From NCBI GenBank assembly GCA_947462685.1, contig CANHPL010000008.1:1-64000 (forward strand): a stretch of 64,000 nucleotides of DNA, written 5' to 3'. This document shows positions 1 through 9,339 of this stretch, in pieces. The notes beneath the pieces are model-generated. The model searched no databases, had not been told where the DNA came from, and was given only the letters and a program-made list of their open reading frames with translations. Numbering within the stretch: the stretch's first letter is position 1; each line of letters opens with the position of its first letter. The translations under genes were made by a program, and so were the position numbers. This DNA is from Burkholderiaceae bacterium. GTDB taxonomy: Bacteria; Pseudomonadota; Gammaproteobacteria; Burkholderiales; Burkholderiaceae.

Positions 1-294
1 AGAAAATCTAGCACCGCTAATAAATGTGTAATCTCGCATACAAGCTCCTCAATTAAGTTATTCATTTCTCAATTTAATTATCAAGATCAGAAGGCTCAAA
101 TATTGATCTAGCCTTGCTTTGCCCAATAAAAAACCCACTAATGTGTGGGTTTGTCGCTTTTGATTACCCGCTGTTTTGGGTCTCATTTTTTTAGCACCTT
201 AATAGCGTTAGCAGGTTGCTGTGGCGACAAAGCCATCTCTTGATGTAAACTCAATTTAAGTAACTATTTAAGTTTTTCTCTAGGCTAAGGCCTT
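1..294. other. intergenic left edge, no gene seen
   Basis: AT-rich stretch with no convincing reading frame. It holds one clear hairpin (131-152) and a weaker one at about 166-181 followed by a T run, so it probably contains the transcription end of a gene lying left of the window. A TAAGG ribosome-binding sequence at 286-290 belongs to the next gene. Confidence 0.5.
131..152. terminator. hairpin, probable intrinsic terminator
   Basis: An 8-bp perfect stem (AAACCCAC at 131-138 with GTGGGTTT at 145-152) around a 6-nt loop, preceded by an A run and followed by a T-containing stretch. It could act on either strand; the gene it terminates is not in the window or is the region to the left. Confidence 0.55.
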
Positions 295-1209
295 ATGGAG
301 TACAACTTTGAACATCCTATGAAAATCATTCTCTCTCAAAAAATTGAAACTGCCTCGGACTACGAAGATAAACCTTTCAGCATTTATCATTTTCCAGAGT
401 CATACATTAATCAAATTCACCCCGGGGACCAATTTATCTACCATCAGGGAAATAAAAGTCGAAAAGATCAGAGATATTATTTTGGCTGTGGAGTAATTGG
501 CCAAATTGAACCGTCTGATGATGGACAGCATTACTACGCAGAGATTCTTAACGGCATTCAGTTCAAAAAAGTTATCCCGATCTACAGCCCTACTGATTCT
601 GATAGCTACCTAGAAAGTATCGACTATAAGGATGTGCGTATCAAACCAACCCCTGCATGGCAAAACTCAATTAGAAAGTTGTCTGATGGCGCGTACTATG
701 AAATATTGCGCTTAGCAAATATTGAAAGCTTTATAGGTGACGAAGCCAGTCAAATTGAATCCTATGTAAATCCATTAAGCACCCTACAAAATCTGAACTC
801 CAAATTTCGAGATCTACCCCCAAAAGAGAGAAATAAACGATTACAGGTGTATTTGGACAGAGGAAGCTCAGTTACAAAAGCGCTTAAATCAATTTTGGGT
901 CCTAAATGTCAAATTTGTGGGTGGAAAGGTTTTGAAAAGCGAGGTAAAGAAGCTGCAAAAAATAATGATTGCTTTATTGAGGCTCACCATTTAAACCAAG
1001 TCTCTGAGAAAAGCCAAGGGTCATTGTGTACAGATAATATTATTCTTGTCTGTCCAAATTGCCATCGTGAAATTCATTATGGGAAAAAATTAGATCTAGA
1101 AATTACAGATACCTCTATATCAATAGCTCTTTCTAACCATTCTGCTCAAATTCCAAAAAATACCATTGAGCACCTGAAAACTAAGATGTCCCCACTTCAA
1201 AACCCATAG
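295..1209 (+). CDS. PUA-like/EVE-like domain plus HNH endonuclease
   Basis: Predicted DNA endonuclease of 304 residues. The C-terminal part carries an HNH nuclease with a zinc knuckle: Cys205-x2-Cys208, the His231-His232 pair, then Cys253-x2-Cys256-His257 and His261. The N-terminal half (about residues 25-120) contains 'GDQFIYH', 'YYFGCGVIG' and 'YYAEI', the pattern of PUA/EVE-like base-reading folds that precede HNH domains in modification-dependent (type IV-like) restriction enzymes. The family is known to cut DNA; specificity for modified bases is inference. The ATG at 295 is preceded by TAAGG at 286-290; an ATG at 319 is an alternative. It has no methyltransferase partner nearby and lies on the 3' side of tRNA-Pro, a typical accessory location. 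Confidence 0.75.
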   Translation: MEYNFEHPMKIILSQKIETASDYEDKPFSIYHFPESYINQIHPGDQFIYHQGNKSRKDQRYYFGCGVIGQIEPSDDGQHYYAEILNGIQFKKVIPIYSPTDSDSYLESIDYKDVRIKPTPAWQNSIRKLSDGAYYEILRLANIESFIGDEASQIESYVNPLSTLQNLNSKFRDLPPKERNKRLQVYLDRGSSVTKALKSILGPKCQICGWKGFEKRGKEAAKNNDCFIEAHHLNQVSEKSQGSLCTDNIILVCPNCHREIHYGKKLDLEITDTSISIALSNHSAQIPKNTIEHLKTKMSPLQNP

Positions 1210-1390
1210 AGAATGGTATGTATAACATACACACGTTCATAAAAATATCAATTGAATATGTGTACTAGGTCTCACTACCCCGGGGGGGCTTAAATCTTTG
1301 GTCCATCCCCCTACCCCACGGACTTTTCATGCCTAAACGGCTTAAAAACTTTTATTAGTGTAAGTATTTTAAAAAAAGATACTTCAATAT

Positions 1391-1414
1391 AAGTGTCACG
1401 GTAAGTGTCACGGT
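1391..1414. repeat. two exact tandem 12-bp repeats beside tRNA-Pro
   Basis: AAGTGTCACGGT occurs at 1391-1402 and again at 1403-1414 without spacing, 57 bp beyond the 3' end of tRNA-Pro. Short direct repeats near a tRNA 3' end are the layout of integrase arm-binding sites; no integrase gene is visible, so this is an inferred relic of an attachment region. Confidence 0.45.
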
Positions 1415-1470
1415 TTGATAGATGAGTAATATTTAGAGTTTTGAATACGAGCAAAGAGCCTTCAATTGAT

Positions 1471-1547
1471 TGGTCGGGACGGTGTGATTCGAACACACGA
1501 CCCCTTGCACCCCATGCAAGTACGCTACCAGGCTGCGCTACGCCCCG
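1471..1547 (-). tRNA. tRNA-Pro (anticodon GGG)
   Basis: A 77-nt cloverleaf on the minus strand. The acceptor stem CGGGGCG pairs with CGTCCCG, the anticodon loop ATGGGGT is framed by the stem CTTGC/GCAAG, the T loop is TTCGAAT, and the 3' CCA is encoded. The anticodon is GGG. It lies 16 bp after the merR stop codon on the same strand, so it may be transcribed as the last gene of the pheT-ihfA-merR operon. Confidence 0.97.
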
Positions 1548-1563
1548 ACGAGTTGTAATTATA

Positions 1564-1956
1564 TCAGTTGACTGATTTGGAGTGATCAACCAGTTTACGT
1601 AAATCGCCCAAAATATTGAATACGGCCTCAAGTTCAGTTCTAATTTGACCTTGACTACCTAATTCTTCTAAGCGATTTTTGGCACCATGGATGGTAAAAC
1701 CATCGTTATAGAGTAAGTCCCTGATTTTTCTAATGAGAACAACTTCATGGTGCTGGTAGTATCTTCTATTACCTCTACGTTTTTGCGGTTTGAGTTGATT
1801 AAACTCCTGCTCCCAATAACGTAGTACGTGCGGCTTGACAGCACATAAGTCCCCTACTTCACCTATTGTGAAATATCTCTTGGCAGGAATCGGCGGCAAA
1901 GTAACCTTTTGGGTTTCTTTGATATCGCTTATCGAGAGTTCAGTGGGTAAATTCAT
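1564..1956 (-). CDS. MerR-family transcriptional regulator
   Basis: A 130-residue DNA-binding protein. Residues about 27-95 form a MerR-type winged helix: '[10 protein letters not shown]' and 'VLRYWEQEF' are the hallmark recognition-helix sequences, and '[10 protein letters not shown]' is the wing. There is no metal-binding cysteine pair and the C-terminal dimerisation part is short, so the effector is unknown. Its position after pheT and ihfA and directly before tRNA-Pro is a conserved betaproteobacterial arrangement. The role is therefore a small MerR regulator of unknown target. Confidence 0.88.
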   Translation of the reverse strand: MNLPTELSISDIKETQKVTLPPIPAKRYFTIGEVGDLCAVKPHVLRYWEQEFNQLKPQKRRGNRRYYQHHEVVLIRKIRDLLYNDGFTIHGAKNRLEELGSQGQIRTELEAVFNILGDLRKLVDHSKSVN

Positions 1957-2021
1957 ATTTGCTATATTAGGGTTTAATACAAGGGTCCGGTTCTGCTGAT
2001 ATTTCCTAAAGTACTACTTGA

Positions 2022-2336
2022 TTAAACTACTTTACTATCTTTGCTATCGATCGAATCTTTTAACTTTTGACTAGCATGAAACGTCACCACTCTTCTAGCA
2101 CTAATCGGTATTTCCTGTCCAGTCTTTGGGTTACGTCCTGGTCTTGCTGTTTTATTTCTGAGCTGAAAATTACCAAACCCAGAAATCTTGACATCAATAC
2201 CACGCTCTAAATGATGCGCAATATTCTCAAAAAAAGCATCTATCATCTCTTTCGCTTCACGTTTGTTGAGTCCAACGTGATCAAATATTGCTTCTGATAG
2301 TTCTATTTTTGTTATTGTTGTTGGCGTATTTTCCAT
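2022..2336 (-). CDS. ihfA: integration host factor subunit alpha
   Basis: A 104-residue subunit of the IHF heterodimer, the nucleoid protein that binds and sharply bends DNA for recombination, replication and transcription. The sequence shows the IHF/HU fold: helical N-terminus '[20 protein letters not shown]', the beta-arm containing '[13 protein letters not shown]' and the DNA-intercalating '[14 protein letters not shown]'. The length is typical of the alpha subunit. It lies 36 bp after pheT, as in enterobacteria and betaproteobacteria, so it is likely co-transcribed with the phenylalanyl-tRNA synthetase genes. Confidence 0.96.
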   Translation of the reverse strand: MENTPTTITKIELSEAIFDHVGLNKREAKEMIDAFFENIAHHLERGIDVKISGFGNFQLRNKTARPGRNPKTGQEIPISARRVVTFHASQKLKDSIDSKDSKVV

Positions 2337-2372
2337 AATTATCTCTTTAAATCTTATAGTTAGAAGTGTATG

Positions 2373-4832
2373 CTACCTCAATCTCGCTGAAAACTGAATA
2401 AGAACTTGGCCTAAAAGTTGTTTAATTGCATTTTCCACATCGGTATCCTGCAAAGTCTGAGTATCATCTGACAAAGTCACCCGAAAAGCTAGGCTCTTCT
2501 CATCCAATTGCATCCCACTTAAACGCTCAGGGGTGGGTCTAAATTCATCAAAAAGAACGATTTGCGCAACCAAGCGAGAGGCCGCTTGATGCAAAGCATC
2601 AAGCACTTGCTGAGAGGGCACATTGGCTTGCAACACGATTGCTAAGTCACGCTCTACCGAAGGGAACTTACTTGGCTCAACCAATTTCGGTAAATCAATT
2701 GCTAAAACCTTCTCCAAATCAATCTCAAACAGCACCGGCGCAAAAGTAAAGCCATAGTGCTGTTGTAGTTTAGGATGAAGTTCACCGATATAGCCGATTT
2801 CAACACGATCACCTAAAGTCTCTTGTTTAAATACTTTCGCACTTCTTCCAGGATGAAACGCTGGATGCTCTGCTGCTTGGGTCATGATGGTGAGGGGTTG
2901 TAAGATGGCTTCTAGATCGGCTTTGACATCAAAAAAGTCAATTCTTCTCGAAGTACTTCCCCACTGTTCTGATTCCACATCACCATAGGCTAATCCACCG
3001 ATGCGCATCGGTTGTTCCATCCCAGTGACACTGAGCGGGCCGTCGTGGATATGTTGATTACGCATAAATACTCGTCCAATCTCAAAGATCCGAACGCGTG
3101 TTGCCTTGCGATTAAGGTTGGTTTTGAGGTTGTGTACTAATCCACCGAGCAGTGTGCTTCGCATCACTGCAAATTGTTCAGCAAGGGGATTAAGAACTTG
3201 GATGGTTTGCGTATTATTATTAATGATCGTTTCTGACTCTTGATCAATAAAACCATAATTAACAACCTCTTGATAATCTTGCGCGGCAATCGTGTGGCGC
3301 AACGCATGCATACTGCGCCTAGTCTCGTTAGTCGGTTTGACACGAATACTAGCCTGGGGCGCTAGTTCTGGAATATTTTCAAAGCCATATAAACGCGCAA
3401 TCTCTTCGATTAAATCTTCTTCAATCTGTAAGTCAAAACGATATCTTGGTGTCTCCACTACGAACACTTCTTGTGGTGTACCTGGATGCATTCTTGCGTA
3501 AGAAAAATCTAATCTATCAAAGTACTCACTGATTTGATTACCATCCATCGGAATGCCTAAAATCTTTTCTACTCGAGGAACACGTAAAGTGATTTGATGT
3601 ATTTTCGGTAATTCAAAGATCTGATCATCAAGAGGCCCTATCTCGCCACCACAGATTTCGTGCACTAGTTGCGTAACATAATCTAAATATTTGACCGTGC
3701 GATCTGGATCGACGCCACGCTCAAAGCGAAACGCTGCATCGGTCGAAAACTTCAGTTGCCTTGCTCTACCCTGAATGGCGCTTGGCCACCAAAAGGCGGA
3801 TTCAATATAAATATTCTGGGTTTCTAAAGTGACTGCGGAATGATCGCCCCCCATAATACCTGCGATACTTTCAATTCCAAGGTCATCGGCAATGACTCCG
3901 ACGGGTAAAGAGATATCACTCAGTTGTACTTCTTGGCCATTGAGTAACGTGACTTTTTCACCAGGTTTGGCAAAGCGAACTTGTAAGTCGCCATTGATTT
4001 TTTCTGCATCAAAAATATGCGTAGGTTGCCCCATCTCTAACATCACATAGTTGGAGATATCGACTAAGGCAGAGATACTTCGTTGCCCACTACTCGCTAA
4101 ACGTTGTACCATCCATGTTGGTGTCACTGCCTTGGCATTGACACCTTTGACGATGCGTCCCGCAAATCGGCCACAAAGGGCTTTATCTATGACATGAACT
4201 TTTAAACGATCTTTGATCGTTTCTTTCACTTTAAAGTTGGGGCGTTCTAACAAGGGTGATCCGGTTAGGGCGCTTACTTCTCTAGCAATTCCAAATACAG
4301 ATAAACAATCTGCTTTATTCGGGGTGAGCTTAATCGTAAAGATGGTGTCATTTAACCCCAAGTATTCGCGAATATTGGTGCCAACCGGTGCATCTAATGG
4401 CAACTCATAGATACCAGCATGGTCTTCACCAAGGCCAATCTCTCGACCAGAGCACAGCATGCCATAACTCTCTACACCGCGTAATTTACCAATCTTAATC
4501 TTGAAACTTTTACCATCTTCGCCAGGTGGCAACTCTGCACCAACCATCGCGCACGGAATCTTAATCCCGACTCTCGCATTAGGTGCGCCGCATACAATTT
4601 GCAGTGGCTCTGGCGAGAGAGCACCTACTGAAACTTTACATACGCGTAAGCGATCTGCATCTGGATGTTGAGTGGCTTCGAGTATTTCGGCTACAACTAC
4701 AGAATGAAATGGTGGTGCTAATTGTTTCATTTCTTCTACTTCTAACCCTGCCATCGTCATTAAATGCTCAAGGGCATCAGTCGTAATCTGTGGATTAACA
4801 AACTGTCTTAGCCATGATTCGGAAAATTGCAT
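2373..4832 (-). CDS. pheT: phenylalanine-tRNA ligase beta subunit
   Basis: The 819-residue beta chain of the alpha2-beta2 synthetase that charges tRNA-Phe in the cytoplasm. The N-terminal region has an EMAP/tRNA-binding domain ('VVVAEILEATQHPDADRL' near residue 46). It is followed by B3/B4 editing and B5 modules and the catalytic-like core, and ends with an FDX-ACB anticodon-binding domain from about residue 725 ('PSKFPSVERDLAIVL'). The length matches bacterial PheT. It follows pheS by 23 bp and precedes ihfA. No frame break was seen. Confidence 0.98.
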   Translation of the reverse strand: MQFSESWLRQFVNPQITTDALEHLMTMAGLEVEEMKQLAPPFHSVVVAEILEATQHPDADRLRVCKVSVGALSPEPLQIVCGAPNARVGIKIPCAMVGAELPPGEDGKSFKIKIGKLRGVESYGMLCSGREIGLGEDHAGIYELPLDAPVGTNIREYLGLNDTIFTIKLTPNKADCLSVFGIAREVSALTGSPLLERPNFKVKETIKDRLKVHVIDKALCGRFAGRIVKGVNAKAVTPTWMVQRLASSGQRSISALVDISNYVMLEMGQPTHIFDAEKINGDLQVRFAKPGEKVTLLNGQEVQLSDISLPVGVIADDLGIESIAGIMGGDHSAVTLETQNIYIESAFWWPSAIQGRARQLKFSTDAAFRFERGVDPDRTVKYLDYVTQLVHEICGGEIGPLDDQIFELPKIHQITLRVPRVEKILGIPMDGNQISEYFDRLDFSYARMHPGTPQEVFVVETPRYRFDLQIEEDLIEEIARLYGFENIPELAPQASIRVKPTNETRRSMHALRHTIAAQDYQEVVNYGFIDQESETIINNNTQTIQVLNPLAEQFAVMRSTLLGGLVHNLKTNLNRKATRVRIFEIGRVFMRNQHIHDGPLSVTGMEQPMRIGGLAYGDVESEQWGSTSRRIDFFDVKADLEAILQPLTIMTQAAEHPAFHPGRSAKVFKQETLGDRVEIGYIGELHPKLQQHYGFTFAPVLFEIDLEKVLAIDLPKLVEPSKFPSVERDLAIVLQANVPSQQVLDALHQAASRLVAQIVLFDEFRPTPERLSGMQLDEKSLAFRVTLSDDTQTLQDTDVENAIKQLLGQVLIQFSARLR

Positions 4833-4855
4833 GTTAACTCTCTGTGGAAGATGAA

Positions 4856-5914
4856 CTAAGCTGGAAATTGATTTAAAAAACGTAAATCGTTTTCAAAGAA
4901 CAAACGCAAATCGTCAACGCCATAACGTAGCATCGTAAGTCTTTCTAATCCGGAACCAAAGGCAAAGCCAATGTACTCTTCGGAATCAAGACCCATATTA
5001 CGAATCACCGTCGGATGGACTTGTCCTGACCCTGAAATCTCGAGCCAGCGTCCGGCCAATTTTCCAGACGGAAATGCAATATCAATCTCAGCGGAAGGTT
5101 CTGTAAACGGGAAATATGAAGGACGAAAACGCAAATTGAGTGCGTCGTTTTCAAAAAAAGCTTTTAAGAATTGTGTATAGATACCTTTCAAAGCAGCAAA
5201 GGTCACATCTTTACCAATCCATAAACCTTCAACTTGATGAAACATCGGTGAATGCGTTGCATCACTATCTACACGATACGTTCTACCGGGTGCGATGACA
5301 CGAATCTCTGGCATGTCGTCTAAATTGCCAAAGGTAGCTAAGTGTTGTTTGACTGCCTCACTCGCATACCGAATTTGCATTGGGCTTGTGTGGGTTCTCA
5401 GCAGCAAAGATTTACCCTGCGCATCATGACCTTCCACATAGAAGGTATCTTGCATAGATCTTGCAGGATGATTTTCTGGGCTATTAAGGGCGGTGAAATT
5501 AAACCAATCATTTTCGATCTCAGGACCTTGTGCCACATCAAATCCAATGGAATGAAAGATGTCTTCGACACGCTCCCAAGTACGCATCACAGGATGCAAA
5601 CTACCGATACCTCTACCACGTCCTGGCAGGGATACATCAATTGCCTCTTGTGAAAGTCTGGCTTGTAAGAGATCATCCGCAAGTTGTGCACGTCTTGCCT
5701 GTAAAGCGCCTTCTATAGCCGCTTTGGCAACGTTAATGAGGGCACCTTCGGTTTTTCTAATGTCTGGATCAAGTTTGCCAAGCCCCTTGAGCATTTCTGT
5801 CAAGAGACCTGACTTACCGAGATATTTAGCTTTGACCTCCTCCAAAGCGACCGCGTCACTAGTGGAGGAGAAACTTTCATTAGCTTCTTTGACCAGTTGA
5901 TCTAAATCAACCAT
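4856..5914 (-). CDS. pheS: phenylalanine-tRNA ligase alpha subunit
   Basis: The 352-residue catalytic chain of phenylalanyl-tRNA synthetase, forming phenylalanyl adenylate and transferring it to tRNA. The class II motifs are visible: motif 1 around '[20 protein letters not shown]', motif 2 around '[20 protein letters not shown]' and motif 3 '[17 protein letters not shown]' near the C-terminus. An N-terminal coiled-coil tRNA-binding region occupies roughly the first 90 residues. It begins 11 bp after rplT and is followed closely by pheT, in the standard operon order. Confidence 0.98.
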   Translation of the reverse strand: MVDLDQLVKEANESFSSTSDAVALEEVKAKYLGKSGLLTEMLKGLGKLDPDIRKTEGALINVAKAAIEGALQARRAQLADDLLQARLSQEAIDVSLPGRGRGIGSLHPVMRTWERVEDIFHSIGFDVAQGPEIENDWFNFTALNSPENHPARSMQDTFYVEGHDAQGKSLLLRTHTSPMQIRYASEAVKQHLATFGNLDDMPEIRVIAPGRTYRVDSDATHSPMFHQVEGLWIGKDVTFAALKGIYTQFLKAFFENDALNLRFRPSYFPFTEPSAEIDIAFPSGKLAGRWLEISGSGQVHPTVIRNMGLDSEEYIGFAFGSGLERLTMLRYGVDDLRLFFENDLRFLNQFPA

Positions 5915-5925
5915 ACAAAACTTAC

Positions 5926-6288
5926 TTAAGCTGCAGCTTGAACAGTTTTGATCTTTTCGACCAAGGCAGCAAAAGCAGGCTTGTCATGAATCGCCATGTC
6001 AGATAAGACTTTGCGATCGAGGTCAATTTCCGCTTTTTTCAGGCCATTGATAAATACACTGTAGCTTAAGTCATGTTCACGAACCGCTGCGTTAATACGC
6101 GCAATCCACAACGCACGGAAAGTACGTTTCTTGTTACGACGATCGCGATAGGCATATTGCCCAGCGCGCATCACCGCTTCTTTAGCGATACGGAATACAT
6201 TACTACGACGACCGCGATAGCCTTTGGCTGCGTCGGTTACTTTTTTGTGACGGGCACGTGCTGTGACACCGCGTTTTACTCTAGGCAT
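5926..6288 (-). CDS. rplT: 50S ribosomal protein L20
   Basis: A 120-residue basic ribosomal protein, an early assembly factor of the large subunit and, in other bacteria, the translational repressor of its own operon. The start '[18 protein letters not shown]', the '[17 protein letters not shown]' segment and '[16 protein letters not shown]' are characteristic. It lies 19 bp after rpmI with an AGGAG-type ribosome-binding site (minus strand, just upstream of 6288). Confidence 0.98.
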   Translation of the reverse strand: MPRVKRGVTARARHKKVTDAAKGYRGRRSNVFRIAKEAVMRAGQYAYRDRRNKKRTFRALWIARINAAVREHDLSYSVFINGLKKAEIDLDRKVLSDMAIHDKPAFAALVEKIKTVQAAA

Positions 6289-6307
6289 GAGATTCTCCTT
6301 TTATCAA

Positions 6308-6505
6308 TTAAGCGTACGGCAACATCGCACGGACAGATTTCACATTGGTTTCATGAACCTCTGCAGAACCACGTAAGTGACGTTTGTTTTTCGTTGTCTT
6401 TTTGGTTAGGATATGGCGCTTGAACGCCTGTCCACGCTTAATCGATCCGCTTCCGCGAACCTTAAAGCGCTTGGCTGCACCGCTTTTGCTCTTCATTTTG
6501 GGCAT
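6308..6505 (-). CDS. rpmI: 50S ribosomal protein L35
   Basis: A 65-residue basic large-subunit protein. '[20 protein letters not shown]' at the N-terminus and the lysine-rich centre '[16 protein letters not shown]' are diagnostic. It is followed by rplT in the usual order. The upstream 146 bp separating it from infC contain two tetraloop hairpins, and in E. coli this boundary is where L20 exerts feedback control. Confidence 0.97.
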   Translation of the reverse strand: MPKMKSKSGAAKRFKVRGSGSIKRGQAFKRHILTKKTTKNKRHLRGSAEVHETNVKSVRAMLPYA

Positions 6506-6612
6506 GATTGCTCCCTTTTCACTAATTTGTATTGCTCAGGTGGTTATTCATATTCAATAACACTTTTAAAACCCAGCCATACTTCTATTGAGCTATAACA
6601 CTCTCACTACAT

Positions 6613-6649
6613 AGAGCTTACGCTCTTATTTAAAAGCTTCCGCTTTTAA
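6613..6649 (-). promoter_or_regulatory. tandem GNRA-capped hairpins between infC and rpmI
   Basis: Read on the minus strand, two adjacent perfect hairpins follow the infC stop codon. The first is TTAAAAGC-GGAA-GCTTTTAA (6630-6649) and the second is AGAGC-GTAA-GCTCT (6613-6626). Both loops fit the GNRA tetraloop rule. L20-dependent control of rpmI-rplT is known at this position in other bacteria; a role for these hairpins in that control, or in mRNA processing, is inference. Confidence 0.5.
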
Positions 6650-6651
6650 CA

Positions 6652-7173
6652 CTACTTCTTTTTGATGGGAGATAACACCATCACCATCTGTCTGCCTTCC
6701 ATCTTCGGAAATTGTTCAACAACTCCGTGAGGCTCTAAATCTATTTTCAAACGATCCAACATCCTCATCCCAATTTCTTGGTGAGCCATTTCACGGCCTC
6801 TAAATCTTAGCGTGATCTTGGTTTTATCGCCCTCTTCTAAAAAGCGGATCAAATTTCGCAACTTCACACCGTAATCACCGTCATCTGTTCCAGGTCTAAA
6901 TTTCACTTCCTTAACCTGAATCACCTTCTGCTTTAACTTTGCTTCATGCGCTTTCTTGGCCTCTTGATACTTGAACTTACCGTAGTCCATGATCTTACAA
7001 ACCGGAGGAACCGCCGTAGGAGCAATCTCTACTAAATCAGTTTCTTCCTCTTCAGCTAATTTCAATGCATCAAATACTTTGAAAACGCCTAATGCTTGTC
7101 CTTGGGAACCAATCAATCGCACTTCAGGAACAGTTATTTCCCGGTTAATACGATGCAGTTTTTCTGTAGCGAT
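6652..7173 (-). CDS. infC: translation initiation factor IF-3 (ATC start)
   Basis: IF-3 binds the 30S subunit, prevents premature 50S joining and discriminates against non-AUG initiator codons. The protein contains the family segments '[14 protein letters not shown]', '[17 protein letters not shown]' and '[14 protein letters not shown]'. The first ATG/GTG-type start in frame is a GTG at 7122, but the conserved N-terminus '[16 protein letters not shown]' lies upstream of it. The only suitable start is ATC at 7171-7173, with AGAGG about 8 nt upstream, giving 173 residues. Rare AUU or AUC starts in infC are known to allow autoregulation by IF-3. The gene follows thrS by 64 bp. Confidence 0.93.
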   Translation of the reverse strand: MATEKLHRINREITVPEVRLIGSQGQALGVFKVFDALKLAEEEETDLVEIAPTAVPPVCKIMDYGKFKYQEAKKAHEAKLKQKVIQVKEVKFRPGTDDGDYGVKLRNLIRFLEEGDKTKITLRFRGREMAHQEIGMRMLDRLKIDLEPHGVVEQFPKMEGRQMVMVLSPIKKK

Positions 7174-7237
7174 ATCTTTACCTCTTCTCTCAATTAATCA
7201 ATAACTGTTCCTGCTCGTCTTTTTACAGACGCTCTTT

Positions 7238-9148
7238 TCAGACATCTTTTTGAGAAATATCTTTCTGGAGCATGCTAGAGAAGTCTTCAATCGACATAAC
7301 GCCTAAATCAACTCCGCCTCTAGCACGAACAGCAACTAAGTTGCCATCACGCTCTTTATCACCCACCACAATTAAGTAAGGATGTTTTTGTAAAGCATGG
7401 TCTCGTATTTTATACGTTATTTTCTCATTACGCAAATCTGCAAAGACTCTAAATCCTTGTTTTTTTAGCATTTGTGCGACATTTTGCGCATATTGAGCAG
7501 AATTTTCTGAAATATTGAGGACCACTGCTTGGGTTGGCGATAACCAAGTAGGCATCGCACCAGCATGATTTTCAATCAAAATCCCAATAAAACGCTCCAA
7601 AGACCCCACTATTGCCCGGTGTAACATCACCGGCACCTTACGGCTATTGTCTTCAGCGACATATTCCGCACCTAATCGTCCCGGCATCGAAAAATCGACT
7701 TGCACAGTGCCACACTGCCAAGACCGCCCAATAGAGTCTTTTAGGTGATATTCGAGCTTCGGACCATAAAAAGCACCCTCTCCAGGTAATTCTTCCCACT
7801 CTTGACCAGAAGCTTTGATGGCTGCACGCAATGCATCTTCGGCTTTATCCCAAATGGCATCCTCACCCACTCGCTTTTCTGGACGCAGGGCAAGTTTGAC
7901 CGCAACCTCTTTGAAACCAAAATCTTTGTAAACGCTTCTGACCAGTTTGTCAAAATCAGCTACTTCTTGCTGAATCTGATTTTCAGTACAGAAGATATGA
8001 CCATCATCTTGGGTAAAACCTCGCACACGCATAAGTCCATGCAGAGCACCTGAAGGTTCATTACGAACGCATTGTCCAAACTCACCAAAACGCAGAGGTA
8101 GATCACGATAACTATGCAAACCTGAATTAAAAATCAAGACATGACCTGGACAGTTCATTGGTTTTAGCGCATAGGTTCTGTTCTCCGATTCGGTCGTGAA
8201 CATATTGTCTTTATAGTTATCCCAGTGGCCTGACTTTTCCCATAGGACACGATCTAAGATCTGTGGTGCTTTGACTTCTTGGTAACCATGGTTCTCGTAA
8301 ATTTTGCGCATGTACTGCTCGACCTGCTGCCAGATACTCCAACCTTTTGGATGCCAAAAGATCAGTCCTGGGGCCTCTTCCTGAAAATGGAATAAATCGA
8401 GTTGTTTACCTAACTTACGATGATCACGCTTTTCTGCTTCTTCGAGCATATGAAGATATTGCTCAAGATCTTCTTTTTTGGTCCAAGCAGTGCCATAGAT
8501 CCGCTGAAGCATCTCATTCTTGGAGTCACCACGCCAATAGGCCCCAGCGACTTTCATAAGTTTGAACACTTTGAGCTTGCCTGTACTTGGTACGTGAGGT
8601 CCACGACATAAGTCAGTGAAGTTGCCTTCAGCGTATAAAGAAACGTCTTCTCCTTGCGGAATTCTTTCGATTAACTCTGCTTTGTAATGCTCACCCAAGC
8701 CCTTAAAATAACTGATCGCTTCATCTCGTGGCACTACAGTGCGTGTCACTTTTTCATCTTTTTTTGCAATCTCTGCCATGCGTTTTTCAATAGCGAGAAG
8801 ATCTTCAGGTGTAAATGGTCTTGAATAAGCAAAGTCGTAATAAAAACCATTATCGATCACAGGACCAATCGTGACCTGGGCATCTGGAAACATTTCTTTG
8901 ACTGCATAAGCTAGCAAGTGAGCTGTCGAGTGACGAATGACTTCTAATCCTTCAGGATCTTTATCCGTCACAATCGCCAGTTCGATATCTTGGTCAATCA
9001 AGTAACTGAGGTCAACGAGGTGTTGGTTAACTTTACCTGCCAGTGCTGCTTTAGCAAGGCCAGAGCCAATACTTTGTGCAACATCAGCAACAGTTAAGGG
9101 AGCATCGTATTGGCGTTTTGAGCCATCAGGTAAGGTAACTACGGGCAT
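7238..9148 (-). CDS. thrS: threonine-tRNA ligase
   Basis: The 636-residue class II synthetase that charges tRNA-Thr. It has an N-terminal TGS domain (about 1-60), an editing domain with the '[11 protein letters not shown]' HxxxH site near residue 75, the catalytic core with '[12 protein letters not shown]' carrying the zinc cysteine, and a C-terminal anticodon-binding domain. The length is normal. It is the first gene of the minus-strand translation operon. The 191-bp gap to the divergent gene at 9340 should contain its promoter. Confidence 0.98.
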   Translation of the reverse strand: MPVVTLPDGSKRQYDAPLTVADVAQSIGSGLAKAALAGKVNQHLVDLSYLIDQDIELAIVTDKDPEGLEVIRHSTAHLLAYAVKEMFPDAQVTIGPVIDNGFYYDFAYSRPFTPEDLLAIEKRMAEIAKKDEKVTRTVVPRDEAISYFKGLGEHYKAELIERIPQGEDVSLYAEGNFTDLCRGPHVPSTGKLKVFKLMKVAGAYWRGDSKNEMLQRIYGTAWTKKEDLEQYLHMLEEAEKRDHRKLGKQLDLFHFQEEAPGLIFWHPKGWSIWQQVEQYMRKIYENHGYQEVKAPQILDRVLWEKSGHWDNYKDNMFTTESENRTYALKPMNCPGHVLIFNSGLHSYRDLPLRFGEFGQCVRNEPSGALHGLMRVRGFTQDDGHIFCTENQIQQEVADFDKLVRSVYKDFGFKEVAVKLALRPEKRVGEDAIWDKAEDALRAAIKASGQEWEELPGEGAFYGPKLEYHLKDSIGRSWQCGTVQVDFSMPGRLGAEYVAEDNSRKVPVMLHRAIVGSLERFIGILIENHAGAMPTWLSPTQAVVLNISENSAQYAQNVAQMLKKQGFRVFADLRNEKITYKIRDHALQKHPYLIVVGDKERDGNLVAVRARGGVDLGVMSIEDFSSMLQKDISQKDV

Positions 9149-9339
9149 AAGTATTTAGATTGTCGCGCTAGATTGAGTAAGAATCTCGATTATAAACGAT
9201 TGATTCATCAAACAAATAAGGCATATCTAGCCTTTGATACCTTTATTTTCATAACATTCATGATCAAAAAAATAAAATCTCGCCTAAAAACACTTTATGA
9301 TGGAACATAAATCAAAAAAATAATGAAGGAGACATATCA

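Noticed and set aside
1311-1631. 106-codon minus-strand frame over tRNA-Pro
   Set aside because: Its centre ('[16 protein letters not shown]') is the translation of the tRNA itself, a well-known spurious frame; the rest overlaps merR or intergenic DNA.
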